Source: Rodentibacter sp901420285 (GTDB taxonomy: Bacteria; Pseudomonadota; Gammaproteobacteria; Enterobacterales; Pasteurellaceae). From it: a stretch of 64,000 nt of DNA. The DNA lies in assembly GCF_041734645.1 (NCBI RefSeq), contig NZ_CP162010.1, positions 1,488,001-1,552,000 of the forward strand. The letters run 5' to 3'. The position numbers and the translations under genes were made by a program. Shown piece by piece: positions 53,001-61,290 of the stretch. Within the stretch, counting starts at the first letter, position 1; every line of letters starts with the position of its first letter. The notes below the pieces were generated by a model. It did no database searches and was not told where the DNA came from. It worked only from the letters and a program-made list of their open reading frames with translations.

Positions 53001-53717
53001 GAGTGGTTTGGCATGGCGCAGAGAGTTGTAGAATGCTTCTGTGGTTTGCCCTGAAAGGGTACGGCCAGAAGCATCGGTAATGGTGCCGGAAATCATAATC
53101 GGCAATTCCACGCCTAATTCTTCAAATACGGTTTCGATGGCAAACACCGCCGCTTTGGCATTTAGCGTGTCGAAAATGGTTTCGATCATAATTAAATCGG
53201 CACCGCCTTTGATTAATCCACGTGTGGCTTCTGAATAGGCGTCCACCAATTCCATAAAGGTGACGTTACGGAAACCGGGGTCGTTTACGTTCGGGGAAAT
53301 GGAGGCAGTGCGGTTCGTTGGGCCGAGAATCCCAGCGACGAATCTTGGTTTTTCCGGTGTGCTGTATTTATCCGCCGCCAAACGCGCCAGTTTTGCGCCG
53401 GCAAAGTTGAGTTCGTAAGCAATGGATTGCAAGTCGTAATCCGCTTGCGCAATCGTAGTTGAACTAAATGTATTGGTTTCAATGATATCCGCGCCGGCTT
53501 CTAAATATTTTTCGTGAATGGCGGAAATTAACAGCGGCTGGGTGAGAGTTAGCAAGTCATTATTGCCGCGTAAATCCACCGCACTTTCTTTAAAGCGTTC
53601 GCCACGGAAATCCGCTTCGGTGAGTTTATATTTTTGGATCATCGTGCCCATGGCGCCGTCTAGAATAAGAATGCGGTTTTCGAGGGAATGTTTGAGTTGA
53701 GCGGTTTTGTTGGTCAT
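50031..53717 (-). CDS. metH: Cobalamin-dependent methionine synthase
   Basis: 1228 aa, close to E. coli MetH (1227). Homocysteine domain (about 1-340; zinc cysteines in NIIGGCCGTTPEH), pterin domain (about 355-620; FVNVGERNNVTGS), B12 domain (about 650-890; KGDVHDIGKNIVSVV with the Co-ligand His near 760) and C-terminal reactivation domain (SYAMWPAASVCGWYF). Contains uptake signals at 51784 and 53578. A MetR box lies upstream. Confidence 0.97.
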   Translation of the reverse strand: MTNKTAQLKHSLENRILILDGAMGTMIQKYKLTEADFRGERFKESAVDLRGNNDLLTLTQPLLISAIHEKYLEAGADIIETNTFSSTTIAQADYDLQSIAYELNFAGAKLARLAADKYSTPEKPRFVAGILGPTNRTASISPNVNDPGFRNVTFMELVDAYSEATRGLIKGGADLIMIETIFDTLNAKAAVFAIETVFEELGVELPIMISGTITDASGRTLSGQTTEAFYNSLRHAKPLTFGLNCALGPKELRQYVEQLSKISETYVSVHPNAGLPNAFGGYDLGAEDMAAHLKEWAESGFVNIIGGCCGTTPEHIKAFAEAVENIPPRKLPQIKTAMRLSGLEPLNIDDESLFVNVGERNNVTGSAKFKRLIKEDKFAEAIEIAIDQVENGAQVIDVNMDEALLDGKKCMTRFLNIMATEPDAAKVPVMIDSSKWEVIEAGLQSVQGKPIVNSISLKEGEEIFIEHAKQVRKYGAAVVVMAFDEVGQADTEDRKVEICTRAYNILVNQLGFPPEDIIFDPNIFAIGTGIEEHNNYGVDFINATGRIKRSLPHAKISGGVSNVSFSFRGNNVMREAIHAVFLYHAIKQGMDMGIVNAGQLAIYDDLDPELREIVEDAVLNRSPDATEKLLDIAEKYRNQGNESAVDSVAEWRTWPVEERLKHALVKGITTHIIEDTEEARQQFASPLEVIEGPLMAGMDVVGDLFGDGKMFLPQVVKSARVMKQSVAYLEPFINATKQKGSSNGKVVIATVKGDVHDIGKNIVSVVLQCNNFEVIDLGVMVPADKIIQTAIDEKADIIGLSGLITPSLDEMEYFLGEMTRLGLNLPVLIGGATTSKEHTAIKLYPKYKQHGVFYTSNASRAVTVCATLMNPEGRAALWEQFKKDYEKIQQSFANRKPLRKQLSIEEARANRFDGFSGEWADYVPPTPKQTGIVEFKNVPIAELRKFIDWSPFFRVWGLMGGYPDAFDHPESGEEARRVWNDAQAMLDAFEQNHKLNPSGVLGIFPAERVGDDVVLFSDEDRTQTIGTAYGLRQQTERGKNSKSQFNFALSDFIADRESGKKDWMGMFAVCAGIEEMDLVEGYKAAGDDYNAILLQAVGDRLAEAMAEYLHFELRTRIWGYTQEEFDNQGLINENYVGIRPAPGYPSCPEHTEKALIWDLLEVEKRIGMKLTESYAMWPAASVCGWYFTHPASNYFTLGRIDEDQAQDYAKRKGWDEREIVKWLGVAMK

Positions 53718-53770
53718 AGTTTGTTCCGTAAAATGAAATTCTGTTAAATGCGGGTAATTATAACAGTCTG

Positions 53771-53783
53771 TGAAAATTATTCA
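53771..53783. promoter_or_regulatory. MetR box upstream of metH
   Basis: TGAAAATTATTCA matches TGAA-N5-TTCA exactly with T at the centre, 54 bases upstream of the metH start. MetR activates metH in E. coli with homocysteine as cofactor; same control is inferred here. Confidence 0.6.
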
Positions 53784-54172
53784 GAATAGCGCGCGTTGCG
53801 TGTTTCTATTGAGAATTAGGGGAAAAATAATCCGAGATAATAGGCAGATGAAAAATATGTGTCAAATAAATAAAGTGTCCTTATTTAACAACGATAAGTT
53901 TGGTTGAATTATGCTCAACAGCATGCATTATTTGCATTTGACCACGAACATCCAAAATAGCACCGCATTGAAGCCCCTCAATGCGGTGCTATTTTGACAC
54001 TACGCATGCCGACTCGAACGGCTCGTTGATTAGCCATGCAAACGTTTATGTATTTGTCGCATAATGCTACTTATTTTCTTGAATGTTTCCATCGTATCCG
54101 CTAGCATACGACTGTCCATATTAGTTTATCTAATGTGTTAAGTTTAACTATTATTAACTAGAGGATCTTTTC
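53784..54172. other. Intergenic region between metH and transglutaminase gene
   Basis: Divergent promoter region. Apart from the repeat pair at 53953-53996 it shows only AT-rich sequence; AACTAGAGGATCTTTTC before 54173 gives the ribosome site for the rightward gene. Confidence 0.5.
53953..53996. repeat. Inverted pair of the 24-bp repeat
   Basis: CAAAATAGCACCGCATTG, 8 bases, then its exact reverse complement CAATGCGGTGCTATTTTG. Can form an 18-bp perfect hairpin. Confidence 0.85.
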
Positions 54173-55285
54173 ATGAAGAAACTTATCGCTGTAGCGGTAC
54201 TTTCTGCATGTGGCGCAATTGCTCATGCAAATACCGATATTCCAAATTACAATACCGATTCCCATCTCTACGAATTCACACAAACCTACGATTTAGCCGT
54301 GCCGAAAGGTTCGCAAGGGCAAACCAATTTATGGTTGCCGTTGCCGTTTAATGGCGAATATCAACAAGTGAAATCCCTGCATTTTGAAGGCAATTATGCC
54401 GATGCCTATGTGACGGAAAATAATAAATACGGCGCGAAAACCTTATTTGCCACTTGGGATAAAGACGCGCCAAAACGCGATTTGAAAGTCACCATGGTGA
54501 TTGAAACCAAAGACCGCGAGCCAATGGCGAAAGGGGCATTAAGTCATTACACGCCGCCGAAAGAGATTCACTATTCTGTGGATGTGCAGGAATATTTAAA
54601 GCCGACACAGCACATTAAAACCGATGGCATTGTGAAACAATTTGCCGACAAAATTGTAGGCGCAGAAACCAATCCGTTGAAAAAAGCCGAGTTGATTCAC
54701 CAATGGATCGTGAGCAATATGGAACGAGACAATTCCGTATTGGGCTGTGGCGATGGCTATGTGGAAAAAATTCTCACCACAGGCGTGTTAAAAGGTAAAT
54801 GTACCGATATTAACTCCGTTTTCGTGGCACTTGCCCGTGCGGCAGGCATTCCGGCGCGTGAAATTTTCGGCATTCGCTTAGGCGCAGCGGACAAAATGGG
54901 GAAATATTCCAAGAGTGCATTTGGCAGCGCGGATGAACATGGCGTGACGAATGTGAGCGGTGGTCAGCATTGCCGTGCAGAATTCTATCTTGCCGGTTTT
55001 GGTTGGGTGCCGGTGGATTCAGCAGACGTGGCAAAAATGCGCTTAGCGGAGAAAAAAACGGTTGAAGATAAAGATACCCAAGCCGTGGCAAAATACTTAT
55101 TCGGCAACTGGGAGGCCAACTGGGTGGGCTTTAACCACGCGCGCGATTTCGATTTATATCCGCAACCGGAACTTGCACCAATCAATAACTTTGGCTATCC
55201 GTATGCAGAAGTAGGCGGCGATCCGTTAAATTCCTTCGATCCGAAAGAATTCAAATATGACTACGTCGCCAAAAAACTCCAATAA
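54173..55285 (+). CDS. Periplasmic transglutaminase-like protein
   Basis: 370 aa with a signal peptide (MKKLIAVAVLSACGAIAHA). Transglutaminase-like domain at about 160-290: catalytic Cys in VLKGKCTDINSVFVALARAA, His in SGGQHCRAEFY and Asp in WVPVDSADV. Probably a peptidase or amide-forming enzyme in the periplasm. Overlaps the MerT-like gene by 29 bases, matching the H. influenzae HI1048-HI1050 type of operon. The natural substrate is not known. Confidence 0.82.
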   Translation: MKKLIAVAVLSACGAIAHANTDIPNYNTDSHLYEFTQTYDLAVPKGSQGQTNLWLPLPFNGEYQQVKSLHFEGNYADAYVTENNKYGAKTLFATWDKDAPKRDLKVTMVIETKDREPMAKGALSHYTPPKEIHYSVDVQEYLKPTQHIKTDGIVKQFADKIVGAETNPLKKAELIHQWIVSNMERDNSVLGCGDGYVEKILTTGVLKGKCTDINSVFVALARAAGIPAREIFGIRLGAADKMGKYSKSAFGSADEHGVTNVSGGQHCRAEFYLAGFGWVPVDSADVAKMRLAEKKTVEDKDTQAVAKYLFGNWEANWVGFNHARDFDLYPQPELAPINNFGYPYAEVGGDPLNSFDPKEFKYDYVAKKLQ

Positions 55286-55619
55286 ATCCTTTTGGCTCGC
55301 CACCGGCACCGCATTGAGCGCTGCGGTGGCGTCCACCTTGTGTTGCATTGCACCACTGGTTTATCTGCTATTCGGCGTATCATCCACCTGGTTGATTGGC
55401 TTAGGCGAATATAATTATTTACGTATTCCCATGCTTATCGTTTCATTATGCGCCTTTGCTTACGGCTTTTGGTTGTTGATGTTTTCCAAGAAAATCATCT
55501 GCAGCAAATACATTTCCCGCAAAAAACTAGTAGTGCTTTATTGGATTGTATTTATTGTGATGTTATTTTTCTTAACCTATCCGACGCTGTTGCCGTGGAT
55601 TTTAGAGCTAGCTAATTAG
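55257..55619 (+). CDS. MerT-like inner-membrane metal transport protein
   Basis: 120 aa, three to four transmembrane helices. A Cys pair sits in the first helix (VASTLCCIAPLVYLLFG), as in MerT, and GVSSTWLIGLGEYNYLRI follows as in that family. Mercury resistance is unlikely because no merA or merR is present; it may move another thiophilic metal. Start lies inside the end of the transglutaminase gene. Confidence 0.75.
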   Translation: MTTSPKNSNKSFWLATGTALSAAVASTLCCIAPLVYLLFGVSSTWLIGLGEYNYLRIPMLIVSLCAFAYGFWLLMFSKKIICSKYISRKKLVVLYWIVFIVMLFFLTYPTLLPWILELAN

Positions 55620-55621
55620 AA

Positions 55622-55906
55622 ATGAAAATGAAGAAAATAATCAGCGTACTTTGGCTTTCATTGTTTACCCTGTCTTTTGCACAAGCTAATGAAACCAAGC
55701 AAATCGTGCTGAAAGTGAAAGAAATGAACTGCCAGCTTTGCGCTTATTTGGTGAACAAAGAGCTACGTAATATTGATGGTGTGATTTCCACCAAAGCATC
55801 AATTAAAGATGGGACAGTCACAGTGTTGGAAGATCCGAAAGTGACGGATGAACAATTAATTGACGCTATTCATCGGTTAAAATATTCGGCGGAAGTGGTT
55901 AAATAG
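55622..55906 (+). CDS. MerP-like periplasmic heavy-metal-associated protein
   Basis: 94 aa. Signal peptide (residues 1-21, ending SFAQA), then an HMA domain whose metal site is KEMNCQLCAYLV (Cys-x2-Cys). Same fold as MerP, CopZ and Atx1. Two bases after the MerT-like gene, with which it probably hands over a metal ion. Confidence 0.8.
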   Translation: MKMKKIISVLWLSLFTLSFAQANETKQIVLKVKEMNCQLCAYLVNKELRNIDGVISTKASIKDGTVTVLEDPKVTDEQLIDAIHRLKYSAEVVK

Positions 55907-55979
55907 CCATTATGAGGCTATCACTTTTATGGTGGGTAAATTAACCTTACTCGTTATCAAACCAAAATAAGAAGACAGT

Positions 55980-56381
55980 ATGAAAGAGATCTATGAAAAA
56001 TGGCATAAATATGCCAAAGAAAGAGAGACAAAAGCGTTAATTGAACTGTATGCCGAAGATGCCGTATTTGAAAGCCCGTTAGTTCCTATTTTGATGAATA
56101 AAGATAGTGGCATATTACGTGGAAAAACAGAAATTCTGGCTTTTTTAAATGAGGGGACTCGACGTCGTCCTAATGAGCTGGTTCGTTGGTATAGAACCGG
56201 AAAATATTTCATTACAGGAGATGTTTTGGTGTGGGAATATCCTCGCCAAACTCCGGATGGAGAGCAGGTTGATATTCTTGAACTAATGGAAATCCGTGAT
56301 GGGTTGATTGTTAATCACCGCATTTATTGGGGATGGTTTGGAACTCAAATGTTGATTAAATCAGCATTAAAAAATAAGTAA
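55980..56381 (+). CDS. SnoaL/NTF2-like family protein
   Basis: 133 aa cone-shaped alpha+beta fold: helix-rich start EIYEKWHKYAKERETKALIE, LYAEDAVFESPL, a GKTEILAFL turn and the C-terminal RDGLIVNHRIYWGWFG. Family includes isomerases, small-molecule binders and SnoaL cyclases; no specific substrate can be read. Preceded by 73 bases after merP-like; AAGAAGACAGT is a weak ribosome site. Confidence 0.75.
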   Translation: MKEIYEKWHKYAKERETKALIELYAEDAVFESPLVPILMNKDSGILRGKTEILAFLNEGTRRRPNELVRWYRTGKYFITGDVLVWEYPRQTPDGEQVDILELMEIRDGLIVNHRIYWGWFGTQMLIKSALKNK

Positions 56382-56412
56382 AAGATTTAAGTTAGTAAAT
56401 TTATTCAGTAAA

Positions 56413-56460
56413 TAAAAAGTGCGGTCAAAAAACAATATTTTTGTAACCGCACTTTTGTTT
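56413..56460. terminator. Bidirectional terminator built from two inverted uptake signals
   Basis: AAAAGTGCGGT (signal at 56417-56425) and ACCGCACTTTT (56446-56454) pair around an AT-rich loop, with A-run and T-run flanks. Between the convergent NTF2-like gene and sodC. Confidence 0.85.
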
Positions 56461-56472
56461 CTAAAAATCAGT

Positions 56473-57030
56473 TTATTTAATCACGCCGCACGCCATACGT
56501 GCACCGCCACCGCCAAGTGGTGCCGGATGATCGGAGTGATTGTCGCCACCGACGTGAATCATGATGGAATGACCACGTACTTCATCTAAATGTTTGATAC
56601 GCGGTGCTAATACCGGGTTAGTGGCTGTGCCATCGTGTAATACGGTAAGTGCCGGTAAGTCGCCTAAATGGGCGTCATCTTGCCATGGATAGCCGTGTTG
56701 TTTGGTATCTTTCGGATCCCAATGGCCGCCGGCGCCTAAACCTGCGGTGAGTTTACCGTCTTTTTCTTTCGGTTCGCAGCTTGGGTTTTGGTGAATGTGG
56801 AAACCGTGTAAACCTTCAGACAAACCTTTTAAATTCGGTGTGAAAACTAAGCCGTAGTTAGATTCGGTGATGGTAACCGTACCTACATCTTTGTCACCGT
56901 TAACCGGATCAAGTTGTTGCACTTTCACTTCAATAGATTTTGCGGCCGGTTTCATCGCCTCTTGCGCGTTTACCACGCTTACCGCGCAAACGGTACTTAC
57001 CGCTAATGCCAAAAGAGTTTTCGTTTTCAT
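56473..57030 (-). CDS. sodC: Periplasmic copper-zinc superoxide dismutase
   Basis: 185 aa. Signal peptide (ending AQEA region; residues 1-22). Copper/zinc ligands in LHGFHIHQNPSC, LGAGGHWDPKDTKQHGYP, DDAHLGDLP and SIMIHVGGDNHSDHP; the C-terminal GGARMACGVIK supplies the disulfide partner. Dismutates superoxide from host phagocytes. Monocistronic. Confidence 0.97.
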   Translation of the reverse strand: MKTKTLLALAVSTVCAVSVVNAQEAMKPAAKSIEVKVQQLDPVNGDKDVGTVTITESNYGLVFTPNLKGLSEGLHGFHIHQNPSCEPKEKDGKLTAGLGAGGHWDPKDTKQHGYPWQDDAHLGDLPALTVLHDGTATNPVLAPRIKHLDEVRGHSIMIHVGGDNHSDHPAPLGGGGARMACGVIK

Positions 57031-57162
57031 ATAAGCTCCTTATTTTTGAAAAAACTCACGGTTATTGTAGTCAAATTTAAATAATAATCCGATAGTTTTT
57101 ACAAAAATTTTACATTATTACGAAATGATCTAGCCATTACACAAAGCTGAAATCACCTCACC

Positions 57163-57202
57163 AAATAGCACCGCATTAAAGCCGGCTCCAATGCGGTGCT
57201 AT
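57163..57202. repeat. Inverted pair of the 24-bp repeat
   Basis: AAATAGCACCGCATT and AATGCGGTGCTAT separated by 12 bases, between sodC and the sulfatase-family gene (both leftward). Confidence 0.75.
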
Positions 57203-57263
57203 CTGATAACACTAACTCATGCTCCACTCGGATAGTTTCAATCATTTGCTACATAACGCCGAA

Positions 57264-58922
57264 TTATTGTGCAATCTTTAAAATTTGATAGAGATAACTG
57301 CGGTAATCGTTCACTAATTGCTTATCCACCGCATCTTCCAATCTGCCATCGCTAAGTTTGCGCATCGCTTGATTAGCTTTCATAAAATCGTCTTTTGCTT
57401 GCAGTCCTGCAATTTCCATTATCAAACCGCCGGCAAAGGCCAAATCTAAGAAATCTTGCGTTTGCTCAAATTGTTTTGCGCAATTGCTTCTTACTATAAG
57501 TTGCGTAATACAGTCCGGAGAAGGGAAATCACCTTTTTTCGCCGGTATCTGATTATCAAATGCCACTTGATGATCACCGAAATAACCGAATACAAAAGGT
57601 TTGCCGCGTTCGTGCAAATACTGCCCCATACTTTCAACGGCATCGTTTAACGCCACGATACGCTGCGTGTAATCGTTTAACGACGAAATGCTTTTGGCGC
57701 CAAGAGCAGGCATTTCGAGCCCATAGATATTTTCCATCTCTAAATTATAGGGACCGTGTTCGCGCATGGTGAGCACGTAAACGAACAACGGTTGATTGAG
57801 GTTTTCCAGTGCGGGATGTTTTTTTTCTAAAATCATACGGGTGTAAGCCATCATTTCCTCGCTACTGATCGTCCACAAGTTTTTGCTAAAGGGCGCCGGA
57901 TAGCCTAAGTCTTGCGGTTGCAACATCAAATCGAAGGCAAAATGATCATAGGCGGATTTAGCGTTGTAGTTGCCTTTGGTGAACGGCGAGAGCGCCACAC
58001 AGAAATAACCTTGCGCACGTAAATTTTTGATTAAGCCCGATTGTAAGTGCGGCACTACGGAATAAAACACGCCGTTAGCCAAGGCGCCGTAATCCGTCGG
58101 CGGAAGTCCGGCGAGAAAGGCGAACTCCGAACGCCATGTTGCACCGGCAAAGGTATGGACGCGTAATGGAGAGATAAATACGGTATCATCTTGGCGTTCA
58201 AACATCGGCAACGGCGGGATGCTCTGTTTGGTAAAGGCGAATTGATGCGGATTGAGGGTAGATTCCAAAAGTGCAACGACGATATCCGGCTTAATTTCAG
58301 CGTTCAATGCGGTCGGATTTGAGCACTGCGCGTTCATTCGGGCAGCAAATTTTTCACCATCACCGGGAAATTGCGGCACCTTAAAGAAAATACCGCGACA
58401 GGACATCGGTAAATTTAAGAACACGTCGCGCCCGTCGTCCGGTAGCGAATCAAGCCAAACTTGCACTGCATTCGGATTTTTCGAGTAATGCCACATCAAA
58501 GCGCCGCTGATCAAAAATAGCACCGCATTGAAAGCCCGTACGACGGCGTCAAGCGGCTCGGCAGACGACCAACCAAAAATCGCGTAGCCGAGTAACGCAA
58601 GCAAGCCGATAACGCCACCGAGCGCGCCTTTATAATGCATTAAAGTTTCCCAATTACGCCAATCAACAACGAGGAAAAAATCAGAAATCAGCAATGGTTG
58701 TTTGTAATAATGAATTTTTAAACGGTGAAATAGCATCAGTGCCACAAACAACACGGAAGCGAAATTCAGCGCGCGTTGCCATTGACCGGAAATAGCCAGC
58801 ATTCCACTGAAGAAAAAAACGAAAAGTGCAATCGAAAAAAAGTATGTCCAACGATAATGCGAATTAATGATGAAAATCATCGCGGCAAGCGTGAATAACG
58901 CTAAAAAGGTGTATGCAATCAT
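57264..58922 (-). CDS. Sulfatase/alkaline-phosphatase family inner-membrane transferase
   Basis: 552 aa from the ATG at 58922 (MIAYTFLALFTLAAM), behind AAGGAACACGC; the frame reaches further upstream without a site. Four to five N-terminal membrane helices (to about residue 155) and a periplasmic sulfatase-fold domain: VVALLESTLNPHQF (nucleophile region), GATWRSEFAFLAGL, TMREHGPYN and GYFGDHQVAF. Resembles LtaS/OpgB/EptA-type transferases moving phospho-head-groups to glycans or lipid A; exact substrate unknown. A 24-bp repeat copy at 58508 encodes FNAVLF in a membrane helix. Confidence 0.85.
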   Translation of the reverse strand: MIAYTFLALFTLAAMIFIINSHYRWTYFFSIALFVFFFSGMLAISGQWQRALNFASVLFVALMLFHRLKIHYYKQPLLISDFFLVVDWRNWETLMHYKGALGGVIGLLALLGYAIFGWSSAEPLDAVVRAFNAVLFLISGALMWHYSKNPNAVQVWLDSLPDDGRDVFLNLPMSCRGIFFKVPQFPGDGEKFAARMNAQCSNPTALNAEIKPDIVVALLESTLNPHQFAFTKQSIPPLPMFERQDDTVFISPLRVHTFAGATWRSEFAFLAGLPPTDYGALANGVFYSVVPHLQSGLIKNLRAQGYFCVALSPFTKGNYNAKSAYDHFAFDLMLQPQDLGYPAPFSKNLWTISSEEMMAYTRMILEKKHPALENLNQPLFVYVLTMREHGPYNLEMENIYGLEMPALGAKSISSLNDYTQRIVALNDAVESMGQYLHERGKPFVFGYFGDHQVAFDNQIPAKKGDFPSPDCITQLIVRSNCAKQFEQTQDFLDLAFAGGLIMEIAGLQAKDDFMKANQAMRKLSDGRLEDAVDKQLVNDYRSYLYQILKIAQ

Positions 58923-59067
58923 TGCGTGTTCCTTGGGAATTCTGAAATAAATCGCGGGAGATGATATGGGCAAGGTTATAGCCTGTCAAACGCTATGCAT
59001 GAATCCATAAAAAATGCGGCTAGAATCAGGAATTCTTAACCGCATTGGAGGCGTATCAGTTCTCGAG

Positions 59068-59670
59068 TTAGCGCAAAAACGCCGGAATTTTACTTTCGTA
59101 TTCAGCGATGGCGTCTTCATGTTGAAGCGTTAAACCGATATTATCCAAGCCGTTTAACAAACAATGACGGCGAAATTCATCCAGTTCAAAGTGATACACT
59201 TTGTCGCCTACGGTGACGGTCATCGCTTCCAAATCCACATGGATTTGTTTGCCTTCGTTCGCCCACACCCATTGAAAGATTTCTTCCACTTCTTCTTCGC
59301 TTAACCGAATTGGCAACATGTGGTTGTTTAAGCTGTTGTTATAGAAAATATCCGCAAAACTCGGCGCGATCATCACTTTGAAACCGTAATCGGCAAGCGC
59401 CCAAGGGGCGTGTTCGCGAGACGAACCACAACCAAGGTTTTTACGCGCTAATAAAATAGTCGCACCTTGATATTGTGGATAGTTCAACACAAATTCCGGA
59501 TTTGGCTTGGTGCCTTCTACATCCAAATAACGCCATTCGTGGAATAAATGTTTGCCGAAGCCCACGCGGGTAATGGCTTGTAAAAATTGTTTTGGAATAA
59601 TCGCATCTGTGTCCACGTTTGCCGCATCCAATGGCACCACTAAGCCTGAAAGTTGTTTAAATCCTGCCAT
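59068..59670 (-). CDS. leuD: 3-isopropylmalate dehydratase small subunit
   Basis: 200 aa swivel domain that pairs with LeuC. Motifs LVVPLDAANVDTDAIIPKQFL and the GCGSSREHAPWAL substrate loop (about 80-93). Ten bases after leuC; last gene of the leftward leu cluster. Confidence 0.98.
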   Translation of the reverse strand: MAGFKQLSGLVVPLDAANVDTDAIIPKQFLQAITRVGFGKHLFHEWRYLDVEGTKPNPEFVLNYPQYQGATILLARKNLGCGSSREHAPWALADYGFKVMIAPSFADIFYNNSLNNHMLPIRLSEEEVEEIFQWVWANEGKQIHVDLEAMTVTVGDKVYHFELDEFRRHCLLNGLDNIGLTLQHEDAIAEYESKIPAFLR

Positions 59671-59680
59671 TTTCTGCTCC

Positions 59681-61090
59681 TTAGTTTAATGTTACGTCAC
59701 GAATATCAACGAATTTACCGAACATTCCCGCTGCGGCTGCCATGGCTGGGCTCACCAAGTGGGTACGTCCGTTACGGCCTTGGCGACCTTCAAAGTTACG
59801 GTTCGAAGTCGAAGCACAACGTTCCCATTCGCCCAAGCGGTCATCGTTCATCCCTAAACACATGGAACAACCCGGATTGCGCCATTCTGCACCCGCTTCA
59901 ATAAAGATTTTATCCAAGCCTTCTTTTTCCGCTTGTTCTTTTACTAAACCAGAACCCGGCACCACTAAAATTCGTTTTACGTTATCGGCTTTCTTGCGGC
60001 CTTTCATCACCGCTGCTGCGGCACGTAGATCTTCGATACGCGCATTCGTACAGGAGCCGATAAACACTTGATCCACCGGGATTTCTTTTAAATCAGCGTT
60101 AGCGTCTAAGCCAATATAATTCAAGGCTTTTTCAGCAGAGGCGCGAGTAACCGGATCGGTCATTTCTGCTGGATTAGGTACACGTTGATCGATACCGATC
60201 ACTTGTCCCGGGTTTGTGCCCCAAGTGACTTGCGGTGCGATATCTTTAGCATCTAAAGTTAGCACCGCATCAAATTTCGCATCGTCGTCAGATTTTAAGG
60301 TTTTCCAATAAGCCACTGCATCATCCCAATCTTTACCTTTTGGTGCATGTGGGCGACCTTTTAAGTAGTCAAAAGTGGTTTCATCCGGCGCGATTAAACC
60401 GGCTTTCGCGCCCATTTCAATTGCCATGTTGCACACCGTCATTCTGCCTTCCATAGACAGATCACGAATGGCTTCACCGCAAAATTCCACCACATGGCCT
60501 GTACCGCCTGCCATGGTGGTTTTACCGATAATGGCAAGAATAATATCTTTTGCGGTAATGCCCGGCGCCACTTTGCCACGTACTTCGATTTTCATACTTT
60601 TTGCACGGGCTTGTTTTAAGGTTTGGGTTGCTAATACGTGTTCGACTTCGGAGGTACCGATACCAAAGGCTAAAGCACCAAAGGCGCCGTGAGTAGCGGT
60701 ATGGGAGTCACCACAAACGATTGTCATGCCAGGCAAAGTTAAGCCTTGCTCCGGTCCCATCACATGCACAATGCCTTGTTCTTTTGTGGTCATGTCGAAT
60801 AATTGAATACCGGTGGCTTTCGTGTTTTTTGCAAGCTCCAATACTTGAATTTTTGCTTGGCCTTCAAGTTTATTCACATCGCGTACTTGCGTAGAAATAC
60901 TGTGATCCATGGTACCGAAAGTTTTACTTACTTGACGTACTTGACGGCCTGCGACACGTAGCCCATCAAAGGCTTGTGGACTGGTCACTTCATGGATTAA
61001 ATGACGGTTAATATACAAAATTGGCGTTTCGCTTTCGGCTTCGTACACCACATGGGCATCGAATAATTTTTCATAAAGAGTTTTTGCCAT
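59681..61090 (-). CDS. leuC: 3-isopropylmalate dehydratase large subunit
   Basis: 469 aa from the ATG at 61090 (MAKTLYEKLFDAHVVYEAE); the open frame has four more codons upstream. Aconitase-type: VCGDSHTATHGAFGALAFG, and iron-sulfur cluster cysteines in GSCTNARIED and NPGCSMCLGMN. Isomerises 2- to 3-isopropylmalate. Confidence 0.98.
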   Translation of the reverse strand: MAKTLYEKLFDAHVVYEAESETPILYINRHLIHEVTSPQAFDGLRVAGRQVRQVSKTFGTMDHSISTQVRDVNKLEGQAKIQVLELAKNTKATGIQLFDMTTKEQGIVHVMGPEQGLTLPGMTIVCGDSHTATHGAFGALAFGIGTSEVEHVLATQTLKQARAKSMKIEVRGKVAPGITAKDIILAIIGKTTMAGGTGHVVEFCGEAIRDLSMEGRMTVCNMAIEMGAKAGLIAPDETTFDYLKGRPHAPKGKDWDDAVAYWKTLKSDDDAKFDAVLTLDAKDIAPQVTWGTNPGQVIGIDQRVPNPAEMTDPVTRASAEKALNYIGLDANADLKEIPVDQVFIGSCTNARIEDLRAAAAVMKGRKKADNVKRILVVPGSGLVKEQAEKEGLDKIFIEAGAEWRNPGCSMCLGMNDDRLGEWERCASTSNRNFEGRQGRNGRTHLVSPAMAAAAGMFGKFVDIRDVTLN

Positions 61091-61126
61091 AATGTTTCTC
61101 AATTCGTTAGGGGCTTTTGTTAGAGT

Positions 61127-61168
61127 AAGTGCGGTTAAAATCCGAGGTATTTTTAAACCGCACTTTCA
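61127..61168 (-). terminator. Inverted uptake-signal pair between leuB and leuC
   Basis: AAGTGCGGTTAAAA (61127-) and TTTTAAACCGCACTT (to 61165) can form a stem with flanking AT runs. It stands between leuB and leuC in the direction of transcription, so leuCD may need readthrough or its own promoter. Confidence 0.55.
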
Positions 61169-61210
61169 TTGTTTTTTTATTAGATTGCGTTAGCGATCAA
61201 TATCCACATT

Positions 61211-61281
61211 GATGGCGCGCGTCTCCTGACGCGTGCCCTAATTTTATTTATATAAGCACGCGTCGGGAGACGCGCGCTATC
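61211..61281. repeat. GC-rich imperfect palindrome downstream of leuB
   Basis: Arms of 26 bases (61211-61236 and 61256-61281; core GGCGCGCGTCTCC..GGAGACGCGCGC) match at 24 positions around a 19-base AT-rich loop. Similar short palindromes occur at 45875 and 47319. Confidence 0.75.
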
Positions 61282-61290
61282 GATTGCGAC

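Noticed and set aside
53718..53830. Cobalamin or SAM riboswitch before metH
   Set aside because: No conserved riboswitch boxes were seen in the short leader; a MetR box explains control better.
54173..55906. Mercury resistance operon
   Set aside because: Only MerT- and MerP-like genes are present; no reductase or MerR, and a transglutaminase gene leads the operon.
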